NCBI GenBank assembly: GCA_004525355.1
Contig: SPCK01000132.1
Coordinates: 1-6,402 of the forward strand
Direction of reading: 5' to 3'
DNA from: Spirochaetales bacterium
GTDB taxonomy: Bacteria; Spirochaetota; Spirochaetia; Treponematales; UBA12059
Length of the DNA: 6,402 nt
Under the pieces are notes generated by a model, which saw nothing but the letters and a program-made list of their open reading frames with translations, made no database searches and was not told where the DNA came from. Made by a program: the position numbers and the translations under genes. How positions within the stretch are numbered: position 1 is the stretch's first letter; each line of letters begins with the position of its first letter. Below are positions 1-5,991 of the stretch, piece after piece.

Positions 1-684
1 CACACCACCGCCCTGGTCAACCTCTACGCTGACCTGCCCCACGACTTCAAGGGCACGCACATGAGCCGGTTCATCGAGGTGTTCAACGAGCACCGCAAGG
101 ACCTGTCAATGCCGCGGTTCCTGTCCATGCTGGACGAGGTTCGCTATGCCCTGGAAGCGGAAACGGCCTATTCCGACGTCCATTTTACCTATTTCATCGA
201 GAAGGCCGCGCCGGTATCCGGCCAGAAGAGCATGATGAGCTACGAGTGCTCCTACGAGGGCCGCGTCTCAGCCGATGAACGTGAGTTCTGGGTGACCGTG
301 AACGTTCCCGTGCAGACCGTCTGCCCCTGTTCCAAGGCCATCAGCGAGTACGGGGCACACAACCAGCGGGGCATCGTCACGATGGCAGTGCAGCTGGGAC
401 CGTTCTTCTGGATAGAGGACCTTGTGGCCATCGCCGAGCGCTCCGCCTCCAGCGACGTATATACGCTCCTCAAGCGGGATGATGAGAAATACATCACTGA
501 GAAGGCGTTCGACAATCCTCGCTTCGTTGAGGACGTGGTCCGCGAAGTGTACATGGAGCTCATCAAGATAGGCTCCTTTCCGCGTTTCAAGGTACAGGCC
601 GAAAATTTCGAGAGCATCCACAACCATTCTGCGTACGCATGTGTAGAGTACGACAGGGAGCTGAACGGAAAGGACGTGCGCTGA
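1..684 (+). CDS. folE2: GTP cyclohydrolase FolE2 (type IB), 5'-truncated
   Basis: The reading frame is open from base 1, so the gene starts upstream of the window; 227 C-terminal residues are visible of the roughly 260 usual for the family. FolE2 converts GTP to 7,8-dihydroneopterin triphosphate in the cytoplasm, the entry step of tetrahydrofolate (and queuosine) synthesis, and replaces the zinc-dependent FolE of other bacteria. Family marks in the visible fragment: DFKGTHMSRF near residues 15-24, the metal/active-site segment VCPCSK with Cys108 and Cys110, GAHNQRG with His120, and FESIHNH near the end with Glu204 and two histidines. The ATG at 61 lies inside the conserved GTHMSRF segment and is not the start. 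The stop TGA (682-684) shares its A with the ATG of the next gene (TGATG), so the two are probably translationally coupled. Family identity is secure; the missing N-terminus cannot be judged. Confidence 0.95.
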   Translation, partial: HTTALVNLYADLPHDFKGTHMSRFIEVFNEHRKDLSMPRFLSMLDEVRYALEAETAYSDVHFTYFIEKAAPVSGQKSMMSYECSYEGRVSADEREFWVTVNVPVQTVCPCSKAISEYGAHNQRGIVTMAVQLGPFFWIEDLVAIAERSASSDVYTLLKRDDEKYITEKAFDNPRFVEDVVREVYMELIKIGSFPRFKVQAENFESIHNHSAYACVEYDRELNGKDVR

Positions 685-1355
685 TGGGTTTCAATTCGGT
701 CACCAGAGTTGACGATGCGGTGTACATCCGGAACGTGATCGTGTCGGTATACGACAAGACGGGCCTGGCGGATTTTATTACCCAGCTTCTGCGCCTGTGC
801 CCGGAGATACGGTTTTTTTCGACCGGGGGTACATTCACGGCGCTCGAGGAACTGCTGGGCGAGCGGGCGGGCGTCCACCTGGTCCGCATGAGCGACTATA
901 CCGGCCAGCCCGAGATGAAGGGCGGCTTGGTCAAGACGCTCGACTGGAAGATCTACCTGGGACTTCTTGCGGAGCCCTACGATGCCGACCACGAGGCGGA
1001 TCTGGCGCGTACGGGTGCCGTTGCGTTCGATATGGTCGTGGGCAATCTGTACCCGTTCCCGGAGGCGGTCGGTCGGGCGACGGGATTCGAGGATGCCAGG
1101 CAGCACATCGATATCGGCGGACCGTCCATGCTCAGGGCGGCGGCCAAGAATTTTCTTCGCGTGGCGCCCGTCTGCGGCCCGGATCTGTACGAAGGCGTCG
1201 TAAACGCCCTGGAGCGGGGCAGGGGAGCCCTCGATCTGGCGGAACGAGCCAGGTTGGCCGGGCAAGTCTTCAGGCGGCAGGCTGCCTATGACTCCGCGGT
1301 AGCGGACTATTTTGCCGAAAAGGCGGAAACGCTCTTGCCCGCCTCGTATAGCTAG
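684..1355 (+). CDS. purH: IMP cyclohydrolase (stand-alone N-terminal half of PurH)
   Basis: This 223-residue protein matches only the N-terminal, MGS-like domain of PurH, which closes the ring of FAICAR to give IMP, the last step of de novo purine synthesis. Visible marks: VSVYDKTG (20-27), STGGT (46-50), GLVKTL with Lys84, GNLYPF with Tyr123, IDIGG with Asp143 and RAAAKN with Lys155. These correspond to the lysine, tyrosine, aspartate and lysine implicated in the cyclohydrolase site of fused enzymes, so the protein looks active. The usual VKTLHPK.HGG is changed to VKTLDWKIYLG. The start at 684 is chosen because AAGGA (670-674) lies nine bases upstream; a GTG at 639 would add 15 residues inside folE2. 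The chain ends after YDSAVADYF plus about 13 residues, just where fused PurH passes into its linker. The transformylase half is the next gene, in another frame. Confidence 0.9.
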   Translation: MGFNSVTRVDDAVYIRNVIVSVYDKTGLADFITQLLRLCPEIRFFSTGGTFTALEELLGERAGVHLVRMSDYTGQPEMKGGLVKTLDWKIYLGLLAEPYDADHEADLARTGAVAFDMVVGNLYPFPEAVGRATGFEDARQHIDIGGPSMLRAAAKNFLRVAPVCGPDLYEGVVNALERGRGALDLAERARLAGQVFRRQAAYDSAVADYFAEKAETLLPASYS

Positions 1356-1369
1356 GATATCCTGCCGGC

Positions 1370-2626
1370 ATGGAACAGAAGAAACTGTCCGCCATGTACA
1401 AGGATTTCGCGGAAGACGTTTACCCGCCTTCAATGGAAATCGTCTTCAGGGATGCGGCCGGCAAGGCGACGTCCCTTCTTTTCGAAAAGGTCGAATGGAC
1501 CGTCGAGGGCCAGCGTCGGGGCTTGCGCTACGGTGAGAATCCCGACCAACCGGCGGCCCTGTATCGGCCTGTCGGCGGAAACCTTTCGATAACCGGAGCA
1601 CAGCTTGTGCGTCCCGACGGGGATTTGGTAAGCGCGGCCGAGCTTCTGCAGTTCGGAAAGCACCCTGGCAAGACCAATCTGACGGATGTCGACAGTGCCC
1701 TGTCCATCCTGCGTTACCTGGCCGACCAGCCGGCTTGCGCCGTCATGAAACACAACAACCCATCCGGGGTCGCGCTCGGTTCCACCACGCTCGAGGCGTA
1801 TTCAGAAGCGTACCTGGCTGACCGGGTCGCGGCCTTTGGCGGGGCCGTCGTCCTCAATAGAACCATGGATAGAGAAACGGCCGAGGCAGTGGCCCGGTCC
1901 TACTGCGAGGTGACGGCCGCCCCCGATTTTGGTCCCGGTGCCATGGAAATCCTATCCTCCAGGAAAAATCTGCGCGTCATGCGCATCCCCGGCATCGCCA
2001 ACCTTGCCAGCTACGCTCCGGCCCGCAACCTGGATTTCAGGACCCTGCTGGACGGAGCCTGTATCGTTCAAACCTCCTTTGCCTCCAGGGTGTTGCAGCC
2101 CGGGGATCTCCTGCCCGCTGAAACCGAATACAAGGGCGAGCGGTTTTCCGTACGCAGGGAACCGAGCTCCGGAGAGCTTGCAGATATGCTGTTCGGATGG
2201 GCCGTCGAGTGCGGAGTGACCAGCAACTCGGTCATCTTCGTCAGGAATGGCCGTACGCTGGGCATCGGAGCGGGTGAACAGGACCGTGTCGGCGTGGCGA
2301 TCCTTGCCCGTGACAAGGCCTGCCGGAAGCTCGAAGACCGGCTGTGCTGGGAACGCCACGCGGTTGCATGGAACGAATTCGGTGATCAAAATGCAAAATC
2401 AGCCATCGCCGAGGAAGTCCGCGCCTCTCACGGCGGGCTTTCCGGATCGGTCATGGTATCGGACGCGTTCTTTCCTTTCAGGGACGGCCTCGACGTGGGC
2501 TTGGCCGAAGGCGTAACGGCCGTCATCCAACCCGGAGGTTCCCTTCGTGATCGCGAAGCCATAGAAGCCTGCAATGAATACGGGGTGGCCATGAAATTCA
2601 CCGGGCAGCGCTGTTTCAGGCATTGA
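1370..2626 (+). CDS. purH: AICAR transformylase (stand-alone C-terminal half of PurH)
   Basis: This 418-residue protein corresponds to the C-terminal domain of PurH, which transfers a formyl group from 10-formyltetrahydrofolate to AICAR, giving FAICAR. Visible marks: LRYGENPDQ (52-60), the catalytic pair Lys127-His128 in KHNNPSG, TSNSVIF (284-290), IGAGEQDRV (299-307), SDAFFPFRDGLD (364-375), QPGGSLRD (387-394) and the C-terminal TGQRCFRH. It has about 50 residues before LRYGENP and an insertion of about 45 residues between IGAGEQDRV and SDAFF, where most bacterial enzymes have a short loop. It starts 14 bases after the cyclohydrolase stop and in a different frame, and both halves carry complete motif sets, so this is a real gene split and not a sequencing frameshift. 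No strong Shine-Dalgarno precedes ATG 1370 (AGGA at 1354-1357 is 12 bases away), so coupling to the upstream gene is likely. From memory, similar split pairs occur in Desulfovibrio and Treponema relatives. Confidence 0.93.
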   Translation: MEQKKLSAMYKDFAEDVYPPSMEIVFRDAAGKATSLLFEKVEWTVEGQRRGLRYGENPDQPAALYRPVGGNLSITGAQLVRPDGDLVSAAELLQFGKHPGKTNLTDVDSALSILRYLADQPACAVMKHNNPSGVALGSTTLEAYSEAYLADRVAAFGGAVVLNRTMDRETAEAVARSYCEVTAAPDFGPGAMEILSSRKNLRVMRIPGIANLASYAPARNLDFRTLLDGACIVQTSFASRVLQPGDLLPAETEYKGERFSVRREPSSGELADMLFGWAVECGVTSNSVIFVRNGRTLGIGAGEQDRVGVAILARDKACRKLEDRLCWERHAVAWNEFGDQNAKSAIAEEVRASHGGLSGSVMVSDAFFPFRDGLDVGLAEGVTAVIQPGGSLRDREAIEACNEYGVAMKFTGQRCFRH

Positions 2627-2643
2627 CAGGGCTCTGGCAAGGT

Positions 2644-2666
2644 CAGTTGCTGCTGTCAGCAGCCTG
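2644..2666 (+). terminator. Possible hairpin terminator after the folE2-purH unit
   Basis: CAG-TT-GCTGCT-GTC-AGCAGC-CTG can fold into a six-base-pair stem (2649-2654 with 2658-2663) with a three-base loop. Three further outer pairs lie beyond a two-base bulge. It lies 18 bases after the purH stop at 2626. No T-tract follows (TTGATCC), so intrinsic termination is doubtful; it may act as a 3' end stabiliser or be chance. The rest of the 2627-2805 gap shows no coding potential or convincing promoter. Confidence 0.35.
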
Positions 2667-2793
2667 TTGATCCAGGCTCCTCGTGGTGGACGGTTCGGTC
2701 TGTTTAGGGATATATTTGGTTTTATCGCGTCGCAGGGTAGTGCGTTGCTCCCATCCGCCGTATGGGGATCAGAAAATGCGATGGCGAACGTTC

Positions 2794-2800
2794 AAGGAGG
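2794..2800 (+). promoter_or_regulatory. Strong ribosome binding site deciding the start at 2806
   Basis: AAGGAGG ends five bases before ATG 2806. It is one of the two best Shine-Dalgarno matches in the window and fixes the start of the small membrane protein. The frame is also open upstream from a GTG at 2683, but those 41 extra codons would read through this site, and their product is arginine-rich and unlike the rest of the protein. Confidence 0.85.
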
Positions 2801-2805
2801 AATAT

Positions 2806-3162
2806 ATGAGTGATAATTATCCCGTGGATACCACCGATGTCCGCAAGAACGGAATGCGCGGCGTCCTATCGACCGGCGCCGGTATCGGGCTGCTGTTGTT
2901 CAATGGGCTGCTGAATATTCCCATATTGGGCTGGATCATCAGCGGGGCGCTGATAGTACTCGGCGCACTTGGCCTGGTCGGCAAGCAGGGATCTGACAAG
3001 ACGACGGGATCCATCCTGATCGGCGCCGGCGCCCTGGGTGTCGCCTCGTTCGTGCTCAAGGGCTTGACGGGCACGTTGCTGGGTATCGGAGGCGTCGGTC
3101 TCATCGGTTTCGGCATCTTCAACCTTTTCAAGTTCGTCAAGGGACTCAAATCCCGCTCCTGA
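2806..3162 (+). CDS. Small glycine-rich multi-pass membrane protein, function unknown
   Basis: I do not recognise this 118-residue protein. Residues 1-17 are polar (MSDNYPVDTTDVRKNGM). The rest is very hydrophobic and rich in glycine, with likely membrane segments at about 19-36, 38-58, 67-84 and 86-108, joined by short loops (GKQGSDKTTG at 59-68 is the clearest). It ends in a basic tail (KFVKGLKSRS). Glycine spacing such as GAGIG, GAGALG, GIGGVGLIGFG suggests tightly packed helices or helical hairpins. There is no signal peptidase or lipoprotein motif. The start is fixed by AAGGAGG at 2794-2800. It is set apart from purH by 179 bases and from miaB by 114 bases, so it may be its own transcription unit or lead into miaB. 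It has too few charged residues inside the membrane to suggest a transporter; a membrane-organising or stress-type protein is only a guess. Confidence 0.85.
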   Translation: MSDNYPVDTTDVRKNGMRGVLSTGAGIGLLLFNGLLNIPILGWIISGALIVLGALGLVGKQGSDKTTGSILIGAGALGVASFVLKGLTGTLLGIGGVGLIGFGIFNLFKFVKGLKSRS

Positions 3163-3172
3163 CCGGGTTCGT

Positions 3173-3217
3173 CCGCTTGGAGACACGAAAAGCATCGCAC
3201 ACACCTGCCGCTTGGAG
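3173..3217 (+). repeat. 10-base direct repeat upstream of miaB
   Basis: CCGCTTGGAG occurs at 3173-3182 and again at 3208-3217, with starts 35 bases apart, in the 114-base gap before miaB. A TATAGT (3221-3226) follows the second copy and could be a -10 element, but no -35 hexamer sits at the right distance. The pair could be a regulator site or chance. Confidence 0.3.
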
Positions 3218-3276
3218 CGATATAGTGTTTCCCGCCAGGGAGTTCGCCTCGGCTTGTCTTTGTCTTGCGGGAGTCT

Positions 3277-4602
3277 ATGCTGTATCTTATTGAAACATAC
3301 GGATGCCAGATGAACAAGGCCGAGTCGGCCGCTCTCGAAACGCAGTTTACCGAGCATGGATGGAATTGCACGGACGATCCGGAGAGAGCCGACCTGGTCC
3401 TCATCAACACCTGCAGCGTGCGCATCACCGCGGAAAACCGCGCATGGGGTCGTATTGCGTATCATGCCGCGAGGAAACGATCGCGCAAGTTCTTTCTTGT
3501 AGTCACTGGATGCATGGCCGAGCGTCTCAAGGAATCGATGCGCAAGAAGCAACCGGCCATCGACTATGTGCTGGGCAACTTCCAGAAGCAGGCCTTCGGC
3601 TTGGTACTGGACGCCGCGGCCAGGGGCGAGCGCCTCCCCTCCATCGAGGAAAGTCCTGTTTTTTCCTTCGCGGCTTCCCACCTCGAACAGGGTGCGTTCC
3701 GGTCTTACGTGCCCATCATGCACGGCTGCAATAACTTCTGCTCGTATTGTATCGTTCCCTACGTCAGGGGGCGCGAAGTATCGCGCGACCCGGAAGCTGT
3801 CTACGCCGAGCTCGACGCGCTCGCGGAGCGGGGCGTCCGCGAAGTGACCTTCCTGGGCCAGAACGTCAACTCGTACCGATGGTCAGACCCGAACCGGAGC
3901 GGCTCAGGCGACCTCGATTTCCCCGGTCTCCTGCGGGGAGCGGCGGACAGAGTCCGCCAGACGGGCATCAGGCGCCTGCGTTTCATGACCAGTCACCCCA
4001 AGGATCTGTCCGACGAGACGATCGACGTCATCGCTTCCGATCCCCTCTTCGCGCGGCACGTGCACCTGTGCGTCCAGCACGGGTCGGACCGTATCCTGAA
4101 GGCCATGAACCGTAGGTATACCAAGGCCTATTACCTGGAGATAATCGCCAAGCTGCGCGAACGTATACCGGAGTTGTCTCTTTCTACCGATATTCTGATT
4201 GGCTTTCCCGGAGAAACCGAGGAGGATGTCGAGGCTACGCTCGACTTGATGCGCGAGGTGCGATTCGCCTACGCGTTCATGTACCACTTCAATCCGAGAG
4301 AAGGCACGCCGGCGGTAACGCTTCCCGGGGTTATACCCGATGCGGTAAAGAAAGAACGCCTGGCCAGGGTAATAGCCTTGCAGAAGGAGATTACCCGGGA
4401 AACGATGCGATCGCTCGTGGGGACCGAGGCGGAAGTCCTCGTGGAAGATCGATCCCGCAGGAAAGAAGGCGAATTGCTTGCGCGGACCGATCGGGATATG
4501 ATGGTGGTACTGCCCGGCGAGACATCGCGAATCGGGGAATTCGTCCAGGTACGGCTGGAATCCCTGCGCGGTGTTACGTTCCGTGCCCAGGAGGTGTTTT
4601 GA
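3277..4602 (+). CDS. miaB: tRNA-2-methylthio-N6-dimethylallyladenosine synthase MiaB
   Basis: This 441-residue protein, the usual length, adds the methylthio group to N6-isopentenyladenosine at position 37 of tRNAs that read codons starting with U. It has the full three-domain layout. The N-terminal MTTase domain has cluster cysteines Cys10 (YGCQMN), Cys46 (NTCSVR) and Cys79 (TGCM). The radical-SAM domain has CNNFCSYC (Cys151, Cys155, Cys158), followed by PYVRGRE, GQNVNSY (194-200) and DILIGFPGETEED (305-317). A TRAM tRNA-binding domain covers about 374-440. The NTCSVR and PYVRGRE wording favours MiaB over MtaB or RimO. The start at ATG 3277 lets the protein begin directly at LYLIETYGC; GGGAG at 3269-3273 is rather close (three bases), and a TTG at 3265 is the only nearby alternative. 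The common LPVQSGS motif reads LCVQHGS here. The stop TGA shares its A with the next ATG. Confidence 0.96.
   Translation: MLYLIETYGCQMNKAESAALETQFTEHGWNCTDDPERADLVLINTCSVRITAENRAWGRIAYHAARKRSRKFFLVVTGCMAERLKESMRKKQPAIDYVLGNFQKQAFGLVLDAAARGERLPSIEESPVFSFAASHLEQGAFRSYVPIMHGCNNFCSYCIVPYVRGREVSRDPEAVYAELDALAERGVREVTFLGQNVNSYRWSDPNRSGSGDLDFPGLLRGAADRVRQTGIRRLRFMTSHPKDLSDETIDVIASDPLFARHVHLCVQHGSDRILKAMNRRYTKAYYLEIIAKLRERIPELSLSTDILIGFPGETEEDVEATLDLMREVRFAYAFMYHFNPREGTPAVTLPGVIPDAVKKERLARVIALQKEITRETMRSLVGTEAEVLVEDRSRRKEGELLARTDRDMMVVLPGETSRIGEFVQVRLESLRGVTFRAQEVF
4589..4594 (+). promoter_or_regulatory. Ribosome binding site inside the miaB 3' end
   Basis: AGGAGG within the last codons of miaB ends seven bases before ATG 4602. 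This fixes the start of the next gene at the TGATG overlap and excludes the TTG three bases earlier. It suggests that the downstream membrane protein is made efficiently in its own right as well as by coupling. Confidence 0.85.
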
Positions 4603-4910
4603 TGCCTTGGAAACTGTTGGCTTTCATCGCAGTCATGACCGTGGTTCTCGTCTTCGTCGGTGTCAACCTTGGAAACAGCTGCGACATCTCCGTTGTGTTC
4701 ATCACCTTTGACAAGGTTCCGGTAGTGATCACCATCCTAGGGTCATTCCTGCTCGGACTCCTGGCTGCGTTCTTCCTGGCCCTCGGCAGGAACAAGCATA
4801 CCACTACCCGGATAACTGCCAAGCCGGCTTCGGGCGGCAAAAAGTCCGGGAACAGGCCCCACAAGCCCGATCCGGCTGACAAGCCGTCAACGGCAGAGAC
4901 CGGATCCTAA
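4602..4910 (+). CDS. LapA/DUF1049-type two-helix inner-membrane protein
   Basis: This 102-residue protein has two membrane helices, at about 5-23 and 40-62. They are separated by a short loop holding NLGNSCDISVVFITFDKVP, the N-x-x-x-x-V-x-x-x-F style loop of the LapA (DUF1049) family. A polar, lysine- and proline-rich tail (63-102) begins GRNKHTTTR and should face the cytoplasm under the positive-inside rule. In Escherichia coli, LapA works with LapB on turnover of LpxC and lipopolysaccharide balance, and its tail carries more structure than this one. Here no LapB-like TPR partner is fused or adjacent, though the next gene is an exported protein with a TPR-like middle. Overlap with miaB and a seven-base gap to the next gene place it in one operon. 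Family call is by topology and loop pattern; a generic small two-helix membrane protein is the alternative. Confidence 0.75.
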   Translation: MPWKLLAFIAVMTVVLVFVGVNLGNSCDISVVFITFDKVPVVITILGSFLLGLLAAFFLALGRNKHTTTRITAKPASGGKKSGNRPHKPDPADKPSTAETGS

Positions 4911-4917
4911 GCTGTCG

Positions 4918-5949
4918 ATGCGTTCAGGGACTGCCCAGACCTTGATTGTCGTCCTCTGTCTACTGCCCATGACGGCACCGGCCGCACAGGAGACCTCAGG
5001 TGCGACAATCGTCCAGTCGCTGGCACCCAGGAGTGCCGAACCGGGCTTTGCCGACTTGGTGCTTGCGGCATCCCGCTCCGCCGTTACCATCGATGATGCG
5101 ATAACCATATTGGTGACGCTTGCGCCAAAAGTACCCCAGGCTGTCCGGAAACCCCTTCTTGTGGACCTTGCCAATCTGTACGAGCTCGCGGAGCGTTGGG
5201 CGGATGCCGCAGAGGTATGGCAGGAAGCAGCGGCTACGCCCGCGGGCTCGCGCGATGCCGTTTCGCTCCTGTCGGCGGCTGCCTCATGGCTGGCCGCGGG
5301 TCGACCTGAAAATGCCGGCGTGCCCGCAAGGACCGCGCTTTCGCTATCCTCCGATCAAGGGTTGGTCGACAGGGCGACTCTCCTGCTTGGCTGGTCCCTG
5401 CTCGATTCGGGCGACGCGGGAGCCGCCTTGGAGGTAGCCCGGTCATTGGTCGATTCCGGCAGGCCGCAATGCCGTCCCGGTGCGCTGATACTGGCCACAC
5501 GGGCAAGCGAAGGAGCCGAGCACGATCGTCTTATGGGATTGCTTGAAAAGGAATTCCCGGGGCAAGCGAGTTCCGCGCTGTTCGCGCGCTATGGCATGGC
5601 GTATCTACAGTCGGCCACGCCTGAATGGAAGCCCGCCGATGTTGGCGGCGCGGGATCGGCTCCGAAGCAGGCAAGTGATCGTCCTGCAGTCGATGCGGCT
5701 GTTTCCGCAGGATCGGTTCAGAACGGTCCGTTGTGGTATCAGGTTGGAGCGTTCCGGGAGCGAGAAAATGCTGAGCGACAAGTCAAAGCCATGGCCGGCA
5801 AGGGTTTCAGCGCGACTGTGGTAGAAAAATCCGGTTCGGCTGGACCGGTATTTGCCGTCTATGTTGCTGTAGGTCCTGATGCCGGGGCGACGCTCCTTGC
5901 GCTCAAGGATGCGGGTTTCGAGGCCTGGCCCGTTTTCGATCGGCCATGA
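4918..5949 (+). CDS. Exported TPR-like protein with C-terminal SPOR domain
   Basis: The 343-residue protein starts with a signal peptide: hydrophobic TLIVVLCLLPMTAPAA with an A-P-A cleavage site near residue 22. It has no lipobox and no lasting membrane anchor, so it should be soluble in the periplasm. Residues about 58-230 are alanine-rich paired helices (LYELAERWADAAEVWQEA, LLLGWSLLDSGDAGAALEVA) of TPR type. Residues about 235-270 are a low-complexity linker. Residues about 271-341 form a SPOR domain, opening with LWYQVGAFRERENAERQVKAM and continuing through VFAVYVAVGP. SPOR domains bind denuded glycan strands of peptidoglycan, typically at division sites. No ATG, GTG or TTG lies between the in-frame stop at 4813 and ATG 4918, so the start is firm, although no Shine-Dalgarno is visible; re-initiation after the gene ending at 4910 is likely. 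A single Cys185 follows the signal peptide region. The exact cell-wall role is unknown. Confidence 0.85.
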   Translation: MRSGTAQTLIVVLCLLPMTAPAAQETSGATIVQSLAPRSAEPGFADLVLAASRSAVTIDDAITILVTLAPKVPQAVRKPLLVDLANLYELAERWADAAEVWQEAAATPAGSRDAVSLLSAAASWLAAGRPENAGVPARTALSLSSDQGLVDRATLLLGWSLLDSGDAGAALEVARSLVDSGRPQCRPGALILATRASEGAEHDRLMGLLEKEFPGQASSALFARYGMAYLQSATPEWKPADVGGAGSAPKQASDRPAVDAAVSAGSVQNGPLWYQVGAFRERENAERQVKAMAGKGFSATVVEKSGSAGPVFAVYVAVGPDAGATLLALKDAGFEAWPVFDRP

Positions 5950-5955
5950 CAGGAT

Positions 5956-5985
5956 GTTGACACGCCGCGTATGCGGGCTGTCAAC
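5956..5985. terminator. Hairpin between convergent genes, possible bidirectional terminator
   Basis: A perfect seven-base inverted repeat, GTTGACA (5956-5962) and TGTCAAC (5979-5985), encloses a GC-rich centre. With two single-base bulges the centre can add five more pairs (GCC with GGC, CG with CG) around a TATG loop. It occupies most of the 42 bases between the SPOR gene stop (5949) and the convergent gene stop (5992), the expected place for a shared terminator. Neither side has a T-tract, so termination would need a factor or rest on stem strength alone. Confidence 0.55.
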
Positions 5986-5991
5986 TGCCGC

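Noticed and set aside
1340..1372. Sequencing frameshift or pseudogene as the cause of the split purH
   Set aside because: Both halves have complete motif sets, the second has its own N-terminal extension, and several changes would be needed to fuse them; a single base change would not do it.
252..1433. Long open frame of 393 codons on the - strand, opposite folE2 and the IMP cyclohydrolase gene
   Set aside because: It lies opposite two well-recognised genes, its protein is arginine-rich with no recognisable motif, and GC-rich codon use readily opens this antisense frame.
2623..2628. Perfect TTGACA hexamer overlapping the purH stop
   Set aside because: Seventeen bases downstream stands GTTGCT, which is not a believable -10 element.
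2635..2651. Sigma-54-like site TGGCA...TTGCT upstream of the membrane protein gene
   Set aside because: The distance between the GG and GC elements is one base too long, and sigma-54 promoters tolerate little change in spacing.
2711..2716. TATATT as a -10 element for the membrane protein gene
   Set aside because: The only partial -35 (GTGGAC at 2686-2691) is 19 bases away and weak. A promoter somewhere in this gap is likely, but I cannot place it.
3429..3442. Small stem CGCGG-AAAA-CCGCG inside miaB
   Set aside because: It lies within conserved coding sequence (TAENRAW) and is short, so chance in GC-rich DNA explains it.
2866..3723. Open frame of 285 codons on the - strand, across the membrane protein gene and the start of miaB
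   Set aside because: It covers two supported + strand genes, has no ribosome site or known domain, and is explained by strand shadowing.
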